Below are positions 38,278 to 45,329 of a stretch of DNA of 45,951 nucleotides, in pieces (positions within the stretch are counted from its first letter, which is position 1; each line of letters begins with the position of its first letter). This DNA comes from CAZDWZ01 sp964509425 (GTDB lineage Bacteria > Bdellovibrionota_C > UBA2361 > SZUA-149 > CAZDWZ01). A program made the position numbers and the translations under genes. The stretch spans positions 1-45,951 of the forward strand of contig CAZDWZ010000025.1 in assembly GCA_964509425.1 (NCBI GenBank), in the 5' to 3' direction. Below the pieces are notes generated by a model. That model saw only the letters and a program-made list of their open reading frames with translations. It was not told where the DNA came from and made no database searches.

Positions 38278-39570
38278 ATGCCGTTGACCGAATTGAATCA
38301 GATTGCTCAGCGATACCGTGAGGACCCCGAGTCCGTCTATCACACCTGGTTTTTGCGCGACGAAAACCGCCTCAAAGCGTTCCGGTCGATACGGCGTGGC
38401 CTCGCGGAGGTGGTTGCGGCGATTCGCGGCGGCGTCTTCGGGAACGATTATAAAGGCTCGCCTTTGGAGACTGTTCTAGAGAGCGTCACCGAACAGAAGC
38501 AGGTCTTTCAAGGGGCGGCGCATGCGTTCTTCTGGAAGCCAAAGCTCCGAATTCCCGATATCTATGAAGACGAGAGGAACAAGCAGGCGTTCGCCGATTT
38601 TCTGGACGGCTGTCTCAATACGGCGAACGAAACCAGACTGCTCGAGCTGGTCTACGCGCTCGACCGCAAAGCCATCAAAGGTCTCGGTCCGGCCGTGGGG
38701 AACCTCCTCTATTTTCTCCATCCGACCCTCTTCCCTCCGTTCAACACGGCGATCTTGAGAGGGTTCAACACCGTTTTCGGCGGCTCGAAGAAGCTCGGCT
38801 CCTGGACCGTCTACCTCGAGATCCGGGAGGCGATTCTGCACGCGAACTCGCGCCTCAGCCCGCCCCTTTCGACCGACCTCGGGGCCTTCTGCGGCTGTCT
38901 CTTCGAGATTGGGATCGCGCGCCTCGTCGTCAGTGAGAACGCGTCTTCCGTGCTCGCGAAACAATGTGCTGACTCAGACAAGGCCGCCAGGAAGCGTCAC
39001 CGCGAGGTCGAGGACGATCGCCGTGAAGAGCACGAGCATCTTCGGATGCAGCACCTCCTCGCAAGGACCGGCCGCGCCCTCGGATGCATGGTGCATGTGG
39101 CGGCGAATGATCGACGCCGCACTCTTGATGGAGAAAGCTTGGTGCCACTTACCATCGATTCGCTGCCCCCATTGGGGCTGTCTGAAGAGGTCGCCGCAAC
39201 GGTGGCTCTGATCGACGTGCTGTGGCTCTCTCCCGACGGCAGCCGCGTCCTCTGTGGGTTCGAGGTTGAGAAGAGCACCTCGATCTATTCCGGGATTCTC
39301 AGGCTCCTCGATCTCGCGGCTTCCGCGGCTGCTGCACCCGAGCAGCTCTATCTCGTCGCCCCGGACGGACGCGAGCGTGAGATCCATGCTCAGCTTGCCC
39401 GCCCGTCGTTCAAGGGCTGCAAGCTGCACTATCTCCTGTTCTCCGACCTCAATGCCAATTGCGATGGGCTCTGCCGATTCGGGCAGGACTACAAGGCGCT
39501 GCTGAAGATCGCGCGAACTCCCCCGGCGGCGACCAAAGCCGCCGCTATGCACCAAGAGCAGGGTAGCTAG
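38278..39570 (+). CDS. Nuclease-like protein, copy 2 (diverged paralogue)
   Basis: 430 residues from the ATG at 38278, which matches the N-terminus of the copy at 22310; a TTG at 38047 would add 77 residues of unlike sequence. By eye about two thirds of residues are identical to copy 1, with all key stretches kept: 'YKGSPLETVL', 'FWKPKLRIPDIYE', 'IKGLGPAVGNLLYFLHP', 'KRHREVEDDRREEHEHLR', 'IDVLWLSPDG' and 'FEVEKSTSIYSGILRLLDL', then 'ANCDGLCRFG'. Codons are visibly richer in G and C at third positions than in copy 1 (GCC, CTC, GCG dominate), so it was probably acquired separately rather than duplicated here. No neighbours in common. Confidence 0.6.
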   Translation: MPLTELNQIAQRYREDPESVYHTWFLRDENRLKAFRSIRRGLAEVVAAIRGGVFGNDYKGSPLETVLESVTEQKQVFQGAAHAFFWKPKLRIPDIYEDERNKQAFADFLDGCLNTANETRLLELVYALDRKAIKGLGPAVGNLLYFLHPTLFPPFNTAILRGFNTVFGGSKKLGSWTVYLEIREAILHANSRLSPPLSTDLGAFCGCLFEIGIARLVVSENASSVLAKQCADSDKAARKRHREVEDDRREEHEHLRMQHLLARTGRALGCMVHVAANDRRRTLDGESLVPLTIDSLPPLGLSEEVAATVALIDVLWLSPDGSRVLCGFEVEKSTSIYSGILRLLDLAASAAAAPEQLYLVAPDGREREIHAQLARPSFKGCKLHYLLFSDLNANCDGLCRFGQDYKALLKIARTPPAATKAAAMHQEQGS

Positions 39571-39792
39571 TAGTTAAGGGCTCACGATTGCCGGCCGCCT
39601 TCTGAACATCTTCAAAGGCGGCGCCCTCTCAACCTGTCATTTTCCCTTCAATGCAGGTATAATCCGCGTTCTGTTCCATTGGCTCTCTCTCAGGTCGAAT
39701 TTCCCTGCGATGGCTGTCTAGCTTCACGACTTGCGGAAATCAAAACAAGTCGCGAGGCAGACTTCACCCATTTTTTCTAGGAGGTCCGTGCA

Positions 39793-40311
39793 ATGAATGA
39801 CCTGCTGAGAGCGACGTTTGTGGACCGTCTCAAGCGCTTTCGCTTGCTCGAGACGGCCCTTGCCGAACAGGAGCAGCTCATGTTGGTCGAAATCCCCAAA
39901 GTGTTCGCCGGAATTCGCGCGCGGTTGGAGCAGGCTCGCGAACACATCGAGGAATCCATCAAGGTCCTGGATCAAGATCCGTTGAACCGATTCCTACTGG
40001 AGCTGCAACATGCGGAAGAATTTTCGTATGGCAATGAGGCGGCCGAATACCATGCCGACAAGATTTGTGCCTACCTCCGCATTTGCAAGGCTCTCGCCGA
40101 GAGTCAGGAGCCTATGACCATCCAAGACTTGAGACCGGTGGTTAACGGGGGCTCGCGCTCGAAGCAAGTCAGCTCGAAAGGAATGGAACTACTGGAACGT
40201 GCCGGCTTCGTCGCGCACGACAAGCCCGGCAAGGGACAGCGTCCGAACTTCCTTTACCGCTTGACGGATCATGGGCGCGAAATAGTAGCGGCGATTCTTG
40301 CCAATTATTGA
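39793..40311 (+). CDS. Hypothetical coiled-coil and winged-helix protein
   Basis: 172 residues with an AGGAGGT ribosome site 7 bases before the ATG. The first ~80 residues are helical and Glu/Leu/Gln-rich (LLETALAEQEQLMLVEIPK). The C-terminal ~70 residues look like a winged helix: 'YLRICKALAESQEPMTIQDL', 'SKQVSSKGMELLERAGFVA' and the wing 'GQRPNFLYRLTDHGREIV', close in rhythm to MarR/PadR-type or repressor winged helices. A TATAAT box lies at about 39657. A CGACTTG/CAAGTCG hairpin in the leader could be an operator. No family recognised; likely a DNA-binding regulator. G+C-rich like the gene before it. Confidence 0.5.
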   Translation: MNDLLRATFVDRLKRFRLLETALAEQEQLMLVEIPKVFAGIRARLEQAREHIEESIKVLDQDPLNRFLLELQHAEEFSYGNEAAEYHADKICAYLRICKALAESQEPMTIQDLRPVVNGGSRSKQVSSKGMELLERAGFVAHDKPGKGQRPNFLYRLTDHGREIVAAILANY

Positions 40312-40441
40312 CCAACGGCGTGCAGACGGTCATTCGGGTTTTATTCCGATACGACTTTGAAGTCTGCCTCGCCGTTTTATTTGAGCAACTTTCGATTCGC
40401 GATTATCAGACACTAAATCAAAAGAGGGGAGTTGTAGCGAA

Positions 40442-40712
40442 ATGGCAAAGGTTGTGAAAGATTTCATCGCCTCGAGCTCGAGGGCGATGTCCAAAGCAAC
40501 GGTATTCCCAACTCTTGAAGTCGCATCAGAATTTCAACCCGACATCGTATTGTGTGACATCGGCATGCGCCGGATGGATGGTTATGAAGTCGCACTGATC
40601 GCACTCAGTGGCTATGGGACAGAATAACAATCAACGGCGGGCCATCGAAGCCCGCTTCGATGCTCATCTCGTCAAGCCGGCAGATCAGCAACTGAGACAA
40701 GCTGCAGAATGA
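40442..40712 (+). pseudogene. Response-regulator receiver domain, broken
   Basis: The frame from 40442 gives 'FQPDIVLCDIGMRRMDGYEVA', the phospho-acceptor Asp region of a REC domain (cited in part), then jumps directly to 'LIALSGYGTE'; the ~20 residues normally between them are missing. After the stop at 40627 another frame continues the domain: 'RAIEARFDAHLVKPADQQL' up to 40712, with the conserved KP. So there is an internal deletion and a frameshift. The N-terminal 'MAKVVKDFIASSS' is not REC-like. A non-functional relic of a hybrid-kinase or CheY-like receiver. Confidence 0.8.
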
Positions 40713-40759
40713 GGTCCGCGAATAGAGAGAGTTCTACGCCCTCGGGACGGCTATTTCGA

Positions 40760-40787
40760 ATGCCCGATAAGACGTGTTATCGGGCAT
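40760..40787. other. 28-base palindrome with dif-like 11-6-11 layout
   Basis: ATGCCCGATAA (40760-40770), six central bases GACGTG, and TTATCGGGCAT (40777-40787): perfect 11-bp arms with ATAA-N6-TTAT in the middle, the architecture of XerC/XerD sites. The arms are more symmetric than in known dif sites. The core ATAAGACGTG also occurs at 3856-3865 beside an origin iteron (TTATCGGCATAA). Confidence 0.5.
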
Positions 40788-40914
40788 AAACTGAATAATA
40801 TCAAATAGTTACGCGCAGTTGCTGTTCTGGCAGTTGTCTATTTAGCCTACGTTGTGCGATATGCGCAACATTCCTCTCTAGGCAACTTTGTTGTCCAATG
40901 ATATACTGTTGCAC

Positions 40915-41970
40915 ATGACGAGCAACCAAGCATTTTCTGACAACAGCCTCATACGCAGCGGACTCAACACGCTCAATGAGCGTTTGCCTTTGGGCTGGCA
41001 AGCTGATCTCACTGATGGTCCGGACACTTCTGTTGATGCATATTTTCGGATTACTGCTCCGAACAAAAAGACTGGGCTATTCGCCGTTGAAACGAAGCGG
41101 CAGCTTGAACCGCGTGGCGTCTTTGAACTCGAAGCAAGGCTAAAAAATCTTCCTCCGAATGGAACGACGCTCGTTATTGCGCCCTTCTTAAGTCCCGCTG
41201 TGCGCGAAAGGTTGCAGAGCGCTTCCCTCGCCTTTCTCGATCTGACGGGAAATATCCGTCTCGAGCTATCGAAACCGGGGCTCTTCATCGAAACCCAAGG
41301 CGCCGATGTAAATCCGAATCGAAAAGAGCGTCCTTCGAGATCTCTTCGTGGGCCGAAGGCCGGTCGCGTGGTCCGCGCGCTTATCGATTCGAAGAAAATT
41401 CTGGGCGTTCGCGAGATCGCGGAACTTGCGGATGTTGATGCTGGTTATGTTTCCCGTGTGCTGGCACTTCTCGACCGGGAAGCGCTCGTTCAACGCCGCG
41501 GCCGTGGACAAATTGTCAAAGTGGAGAAGTCGAGACTTCTCAAGCGCTGGGCGGAGGAGTCACCGCTTGAATCAAGAGGCATCCTTACTTACTGTTTTGA
41601 ACCTCGTGGAATTGCGACCCTACAATCGAAATTGAAGGGACTCAAGTTCCCCTACGCCATTACTGGAACTCTCGCGGCGATGAGATTCGCCGCGATCGCC
41701 CCTCCTCGGCTCGCGATGGTTTATGTAGAAGACACAGAAAGTGCGATGACAGCTCTTTCGCTACGCGCGGCGGATACGGGCGCAAATGTTCTGCTAATTG
41801 AACCCACGGATTCAGGAGTGTTTACCGGCATCGTCAAACAAGATGGTGTTTCCTTCGTTGCGGCAAGTCAGGCAGCGGCGGACCTGTTGACCAGCCCGGG
41901 ACGAGGCCCTACTGAGGCCGAAGAACTTATCTCTTGGATGAGCACTCATGAGGAGGCATGGCATGGATGA
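40915..41970 (+). CDS. AbiEi-like type IV antitoxin-type regulator
   Basis: 351 residues from the ATG at 40915. N-terminal part with 'SVDAYFRI... GLFAVETKRQ' (about 38-62; a D...E-x-K arrangement like restriction-type nuclease folds) and 'LAFLDLTGNIRLEL'. Then a winged helix 'SKKILGVREIAELADVDAGYVSRVLALL' (about 157-184) with wing 'RRGRGQIVKV', and a C-terminal domain with 'YAITGTLAAMRFA' and the characteristic end 'AADLLTSPGRGPTEAEELISWM'. This is the large protein annotated as AbiEi-family antitoxin. A TATACT box ends 7 bases before the ATG and there is no ribosome site, so the mRNA is probably leaderless. Its partner toxin gene starts 8 bases before its stop but is cut short. Confidence 0.75.
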   Translation: MTSNQAFSDNSLIRSGLNTLNERLPLGWQADLTDGPDTSVDAYFRITAPNKKTGLFAVETKRQLEPRGVFELEARLKNLPPNGTTLVIAPFLSPAVRERLQSASLAFLDLTGNIRLELSKPGLFIETQGADVNPNRKERPSRSLRGPKAGRVVRALIDSKKILGVREIAELADVDAGYVSRVLALLDREALVQRRGRGQIVKVEKSRLLKRWAEESPLESRGILTYCFEPRGIATLQSKLKGLKFPYAITGTLAAMRFAAIAPPRLAMVYVEDTESAMTALSLRAADTGANVLLIEPTDSGVFTGIVKQDGVSFVAASQAAADLLTSPGRGPTEAEELISWMSTHEEAWHG

Positions 41971-42058
41971 ACTTTATGTTTTAGCGCGAGGTATTAGAAT
42001 CATGCGGCAACGACGCTTACAGCGGCGGCTCGCTTGGCCCGGCGGGGCTTGGCTTTGA
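41963..42058 (+). pseudogene. Truncated AbiEii-like nucleotidyltransferase toxin start
   Basis: An ATG overlapping the antitoxin gene end, with AGGAGG at good distance, begins MDELYVLARG, which matches, as I recall, the first residues of the nucleotidyltransferase genes that follow this antitoxin family (M-D-[DE]-L-Y-x-x-A-R). After about 10 codons the reading runs into the 3' end of the opposite-strand HTH gene and stops at 42058. The toxin is lost; the break lies near 41990. Confidence 0.6.
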
Positions 42059-42338
42059 CTATCAATTGGACATCCTGATCAAGCGCTGTGAGGAAGCGGA
42101 GAAGCCGGTCGGTGGAATAGCCCCCAAAGCGTCCGCGTAGAAGCGCGGAGATCTTTGGCTGATCGACGCCGAGGATTTCGGCGGCCTTCATCTGGGTTAG
42201 CTTGCGAGCACGGATGACGCTGGCGATGCGCTGAACCATCGTGGATTTGAGAAGTTCAAGGTCGGGGTTAGCGAAACCCAAATCAGCAAAAACATTGCCG
42301 CTTCCTTCAGTGACCTCGATTGCGTTGTGCTTACTCAT
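42000..42338 (-). CDS. higA: HigA-type XRE-family antitoxin
   Basis: 112 residues from the ATG at 42338, which overlaps the toxin stop (ATGA). XRE helix-turn-helix: 'IRARKLTQMKAAEILGVDQPKISALLRGRF' (about 43-72, cited by its ends IRARKLTQ and KISALLRG), followed by 'STDRLLRFLTALDQDVQLIV' and a basic tail 'KPRRAKRAA'. This is the HTH_37/HigA-like class found downstream of Gp49-like toxins. It should bind and neutralise HigB and repress the operon. The gene end abuts the truncated AbiEii-like gene on the other strand, so insertion of this module probably destroyed that toxin. Confidence 0.9.
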   Translation of the reverse strand: MSKHNAIEVTEGSGNVFADLGFANPDLELLKSTMVQRIASVIRARKLTQMKAAEILGVDQPKISALLRGRFGGYSTDRLLRFLTALDQDVQLIVKAKPRRAKRAAAVSVVAA

Positions 42339-42718
42339 TTCCCAATTTCCTTTCGCTTCGCGTTCCATTCCCGATAATGCGCCTCGGCGTCCTTCAACCG
42401 CTTATCTATCAAGTCGATCTCCGGCTGCGGCGTGGCAATTCCGCTTTTCGATTTCTTCTGGAAAGCGTGCAAAGCATAGACCGCTCCAGGAAATCGAACC
42501 GTGTAAACGGCACGATAGGTGTCGCCGTCATAGTCATCGACGATCTCAAGGACGCCCGCACCTTTGTAGCCCTTCAACGGCTTCGCAGTAGTATCCTTGC
42601 CGCCTTGCTGGGCTTGGTCGATGGCGTGCCCTACGACCCGGCGAGGCTCATCAGGGAACTTTCGCAAGTCCTTCAAGGTCGAGCCCATCCAATGGACCGG
42701 CTTTCTATCGTTGATCAT
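42335..42718 (-). CDS. higB: HigB-type (phage Gp49-like) toxin
   Basis: 127 residues of the RelE/HigB Gp49-like family: 'KPVHWMGSTLKDLRKFPDE' (about 6-24), 'KGAGVLEIVDDYDGDTYRAVYTV' in the middle, 'YALHAFQKKSKSGIATP' (about 81-97) with the basic catalytic-face residues, and 'EIDLIDKRLKDAE'. Members cut translated mRNA at the ribosome. Toxin first, antitoxin second, overlapping by four bases, as in higBA. A promoter is seen immediately upstream. The pair would stabilise the plasmid. Confidence 0.9.
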   Translation of the reverse strand: MINDRKPVHWMGSTLKDLRKFPDEPRRVVGHAIDQAQQGGKDTTAKPLKGYKGAGVLEIVDDYDGDTYRAVYTVRFPGAVYALHAFQKKSKSGIATPQPEIDLIDKRLKDAEAHYREWNAKRKEIGK

Positions 42719-42747
42719 AGTATGCCTTATTTAGCATTGTTTCGCAA
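42719..42747 (-). promoter_or_regulatory. Promoter of the higBA operon
   Basis: On the minus strand TTGCGA (plus 42742-42747), 17-base spacer, CATACT (plus 42719-42724), directly touching the higB ATG. Transcription starting at the usual distance would begin just inside the annotated start, so either the promoter is slightly different or translation starts at the internal ATG at 42688. Confidence 0.4.
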
Positions 42748-42858
42748 GAGAAAGAATGCGCTTTTTGGCATAGCCTACTGCAAAAGAAATAAGAGAATTC
42801 AATAAGTTGTGAAGCAACAATACCGAATTTTCTGCTATTACTCCACTAAACTCCCTTC

Positions 42859-44568
42859 CTACCGCTCCATCCCCCGTCCCCTCGACTTATCCCGCGAGCG
42901 CTCTTTCTCCACTTCGCGCATCTGCCGTTTAAGATCCGTCCGATCGACTTCAACGCGACCGTCTCTCCCGCAAGTCACGGCAACCTCACGATCCCCGAGC
43001 TGCTTCAGTTGATACCGTTCGCGGTAAAGTGAATCTAGCTCCTGACGCAATTTCTTCTCTCGTAAATGTGGTTCCGCACTCGGCGTGCCGGACTGCTCAA
43101 ATTCCGCCTTTATAATTTCCGCTCTGGTCGCCTTTATCTGCTCGTCCACGCTCTTCACGATCTCGGATGCCTTCATGCGCTCCGCGCCTGGCCTGTTACT
43201 CTCCTGGCTACGCGGTTCGCTCTGCCGATCCTCTCGCGTCTTTTCCCGGCCTGGTCCCTCCCGTGGACCCTCGGATCTTTCCTGATACCTCTCTTTCTTT
43301 TGCGCTCGCTCGAGCCTTAGTGCCTCTACCCGATCGAGATCTTCCTGCTTAGGCTTATACCCGCTGACCTCCATCCCCATGAGCTGCCCCTGTATCCAGG
43401 ATTCCTGGCGGAACTCCTTTGAGCCGGTCACCACGACAGCGTCCCATCCCTTTTCTTTTGCGACTTGAAGCCCCGCCTTAACTGCCGTGGGACTTACCGA
43501 GTGAAAGGTTATTCGATCGCCTCGATCGACAAAGGCGACCGTGCCGGATTGCTTCCATCGGTATTGAACGGTCCCATCTTCCCGCTCATACCGCGTCATC
43601 ACCAAGTCTACAGTCCGGCGATACTGCCGTTTTTCCTCCTCGGGCACGTCCCGCTTTTTACCGGATTGACGAAAAGTCCCCTCTCCGCTTTCCCGGCCGC
43701 GCTGCTCCCGCTCCTTGTCGAAATCGTAGACCTTCGCCCGCTCGGTTTTGACTTCTCGCTCAAGCTCGTGGATCTCGCGTTCTTGCTTCCGATACTCCCG
43801 AAGCTCGATTACTTTTTCCCCCTTCTCGGTTGCCATCCCACGCTTTAGCCGCTGTGTTACCTCCGGCCCCATCTTCGGCTCTGGCTCCCGGTCAATCCCC
43901 TGCGCCTCGAGCGTTCGCCGGTCTATCCGCTCGTCAAATCCCCCGCGCTCGAGCGCCTGATTAGCGAGCTTCTCCCAAGAAGACCGGACCTCATTAACCC
44001 GGTCATTTTCCCGGCTGTCCCTACTCCATTCCCGGCTTTTCTTGGTCCCTCCAAGCTCCGGATGCTTGTCGTTTGCTCGCTTAAAAAACAGCTCCCGGCC
44101 TCGCTCAATTCCGTCGAGCTCGCGAGTAGAAAACATGATGTGCGCGTGCGGCTGCTCCCCGCCGTCTAAGGCCCGCGGGTTGTGAATTGCGACCGTATAC
44201 GGAAAGCGATCCCCTATCTCTTTCGCCACGAATTCTTTGACGAGCGCTTCCCTTTCCGGCCGGGAAAGTTCACGGGGCAGCGCGGTTACTATCTCAGTAT
44301 AGACTCGCCCGTTTGCCCGCTCGTAGATGTCCGCTGCCTCCCAAAACTCTCTGCCGTTCGGCGCCCACGCAGGCATGTTGCCGGACCACGACGCCTCGAG
44401 CTCGTGTGCCCGGTGCTCATGCTTTCCCTCTCGGGTGAGGTACTCGGCATGCGCCTCCGCCCGCCGCTCGGCATACTTCCCCTCTCGGGCAATGTAGAGC
44501 GCATGCGCTTGGGCCGAAGCCCCCTGCCCCTTCGTCTTGTGTTTAATCTGGAGCGCGTAAATTGCCAT
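42859..44568 (-). CDS. mobA: MobA-type relaxase (MOBQ, RSF1010-like) with C-terminal LPD7-like domain
   Basis: 569 residues. The start MAIYALQIKHKTKGQGASAQ leads to Y25 in 'HALYIAREGKY', the position of the RSF1010 MobA nicking tyrosine. Further shared blocks: 'FWEAADIYERANGRVYTEIV', 'FPYTVAIHNP', the metal-binding 'PHAHIMFSTRELDGIERG' and 'RTLEAQGIDREPEPKMGPEV'. An 18-residue unit around the tyrosine is duplicated (HAEYLTREGKH at about 40-50). A charged coiled region (about 260-325) precedes a C-terminal domain 'GTVAFVDRGDRITFHS' and 'GLQVAKEKGWDAVVVTGS' (about 355-400), like the LPD7 domain of other relaxases; no primase is fused. It should nick the oriT at 44914 and lead the strand into the recipient. 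Confidence 0.95.
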   Translation of the reverse strand: MAIYALQIKHKTKGQGASAQAHALYIAREGKYAERRAEAHAEYLTREGKHEHRAHELEASWSGNMPAWAPNGREFWEAADIYERANGRVYTEIVTALPRELSRPEREALVKEFVAKEIGDRFPYTVAIHNPRALDGGEQPHAHIMFSTRELDGIERGRELFFKRANDKHPELGGTKKSREWSRDSRENDRVNEVRSSWEKLANQALERGGFDERIDRRTLEAQGIDREPEPKMGPEVTQRLKRGMATEKGEKVIELREYRKQEREIHELEREVKTERAKVYDFDKEREQRGRESGEGTFRQSGKKRDVPEEEKRQYRRTVDLVMTRYEREDGTVQYRWKQSGTVAFVDRGDRITFHSVSPTAVKAGLQVAKEKGWDAVVVTGSKEFRQESWIQGQLMGMEVSGYKPKQEDLDRVEALRLERAQKKERYQERSEGPREGPGREKTREDRQSEPRSQESNRPGAERMKASEIVKSVDEQIKATRAEIIKAEFEQSGTPSAEPHLREKKLRQELDSLYRERYQLKQLGDREVAVTCGRDGRVEVDRTDLKRQMREVEKERSRDKSRGRGMER

Positions 44569-44588
44569 ACAGCGAACTGAACTAAGGA

Positions 44589-44855
44589 CTAAGGTCTAGC
44601 GAGAAACTTTTTAGCGGACGGAAAGTCAGGCTCAATTTGTACGATTTTTTGAGCGTATTCCGTTGCCTTGGCCGCATCGCCCAACTCTTGGGCCGCTTTG
44701 AAGCACTCAATATAGGCCATTAAACAATAGTCCGAATGGAACTCCCCAACCTTTGATTCCAGGAGATCGATCGCATCCTGGAATCGCCGCTTTCCGCGTA
44801 GAGCTGCTGAGGTATTCACCACTTGCTGCATTTCATCAAGATTTAGTGTGGGCAT
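44589..44855 (-). CDS. Small TPR-like helical protein
   Basis: 88 residues with AAGGAG seven bases before the ATG at 44855. Two to three helical hairpins of the tetratricopeptide type: 'LRGKRRFQDAIDLLES', 'MAYIECFKAAQELGDAAKATEYAQKIVQIEPDFPSAKKF' (cited in parts: the A-x-x-Y-A and P-x-x-P rhythm of TPR). It lies between oriT and mobA on the relaxase strand, so it is the first gene of the mobilization transcript and may help the relaxosome. RSF1010 has no counterpart. No named family. Confidence 0.65.
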   Translation of the reverse strand: MPTLNLDEMQQVVNTSAALRGKRRFQDAIDLLESKVGEFHSDYCLMAYIECFKAAQELGDAAKATEYAQKIVQIEPDFPSAKKFLARP

Positions 44856-44884
44856 GCAGAGACTCCTTGTGGGGGCTAGCGCGG

Positions 44885-44914
44885 CCGTTTCTCGCAGAGA
44901 AACGGGTAAACGCG
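44885..44914 (-). other. oriT: Origin of transfer (oriT), RSF1010/IncQ type
   Basis: Perfect 9-bp inverted repeat CCGTTTCTC (44885-44893) and GAGAAACGG (44897-44905) followed by GTAAACGCG. I recall the RSF1010 site as a GTTTCTC...GAGAAAC inverted repeat followed by CCGGTAA-TGCG with nicking after the last G. By analogy the nick is after 44914. It sits between the divergent relaxase-side and TraD-side genes, the normal place. Match to a MobA-type relaxase with Tyr25 in the same window strengthens the call. Confidence 0.85.
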
Positions 44915-45005
44915 CATTGTATAAATTACTGATTTCTGACTACACTACTTCCCGCGGCTGAAATTTACAAGAAACTTCTTCGAGAAATCGGCGAGTACTA
45001 AGACA

Positions 45006-45326
45006 ATGGAAAAAACGAATGCTGCGGTAGAACGGATAAAGCGCCTTGAAGAGCAGATTGCTAGGAAAAAGGCAGAACTGATTCGTGCGAGGGGGAAACT
45101 CTCCGAGAAAGACCGGAAAGCGAGAGTGCGGCGGTTGATTCAGATTGGCGGTTTGGCGGAGATTGCAGAGCTGGACGGAGCTGACCCGGGGTTTCTTTTG
45201 GGGCTCCTCCTTTCAGGGAAGGACATTGCCAAGGGAACTTCTGAGTGGAGGCGGCTTAAGGCATCGGGCGATGTCCTGCTAAAGAAGCGGGAAAAAGAGC
45301 GCGGGAGTAAGACCACGGGGAGATAG
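45006..45326 (+). CDS. traD: TraD-like conjugal transfer accessory protein
   Basis: 106 residues. Coiled-coil start 'RIKRLEEQIARKKAELIRARG' (about 10-30), then 'KARVRRLIQIGGLAEIAELDGADPGFLLGLLLSG' (about 38-71, cited by its ends KARVRRLIQIGG and LLGLLL), which is the signature of the short TraD/MobC-like proteins that accompany TraA/MOBQ relaxases in Agrobacterium-type and related plasmids. It probably binds next to oriT as part of the relaxosome. Divergent from the relaxase, with oriT between; a TATAAA at 44920-44925 may be its -10 box. The next gene starts 3 bases after its stop. Confidence 0.8.
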   Translation: MEKTNAAVERIKRLEEQIARKKAELIRARGKLSEKDRKARVRRLIQIGGLAEIAELDGADPGFLLGLLLSGKDIAKGTSEWRRLKASGDVLLKKREKERGSKTTGR

Positions 45327-45329
45327 CAA

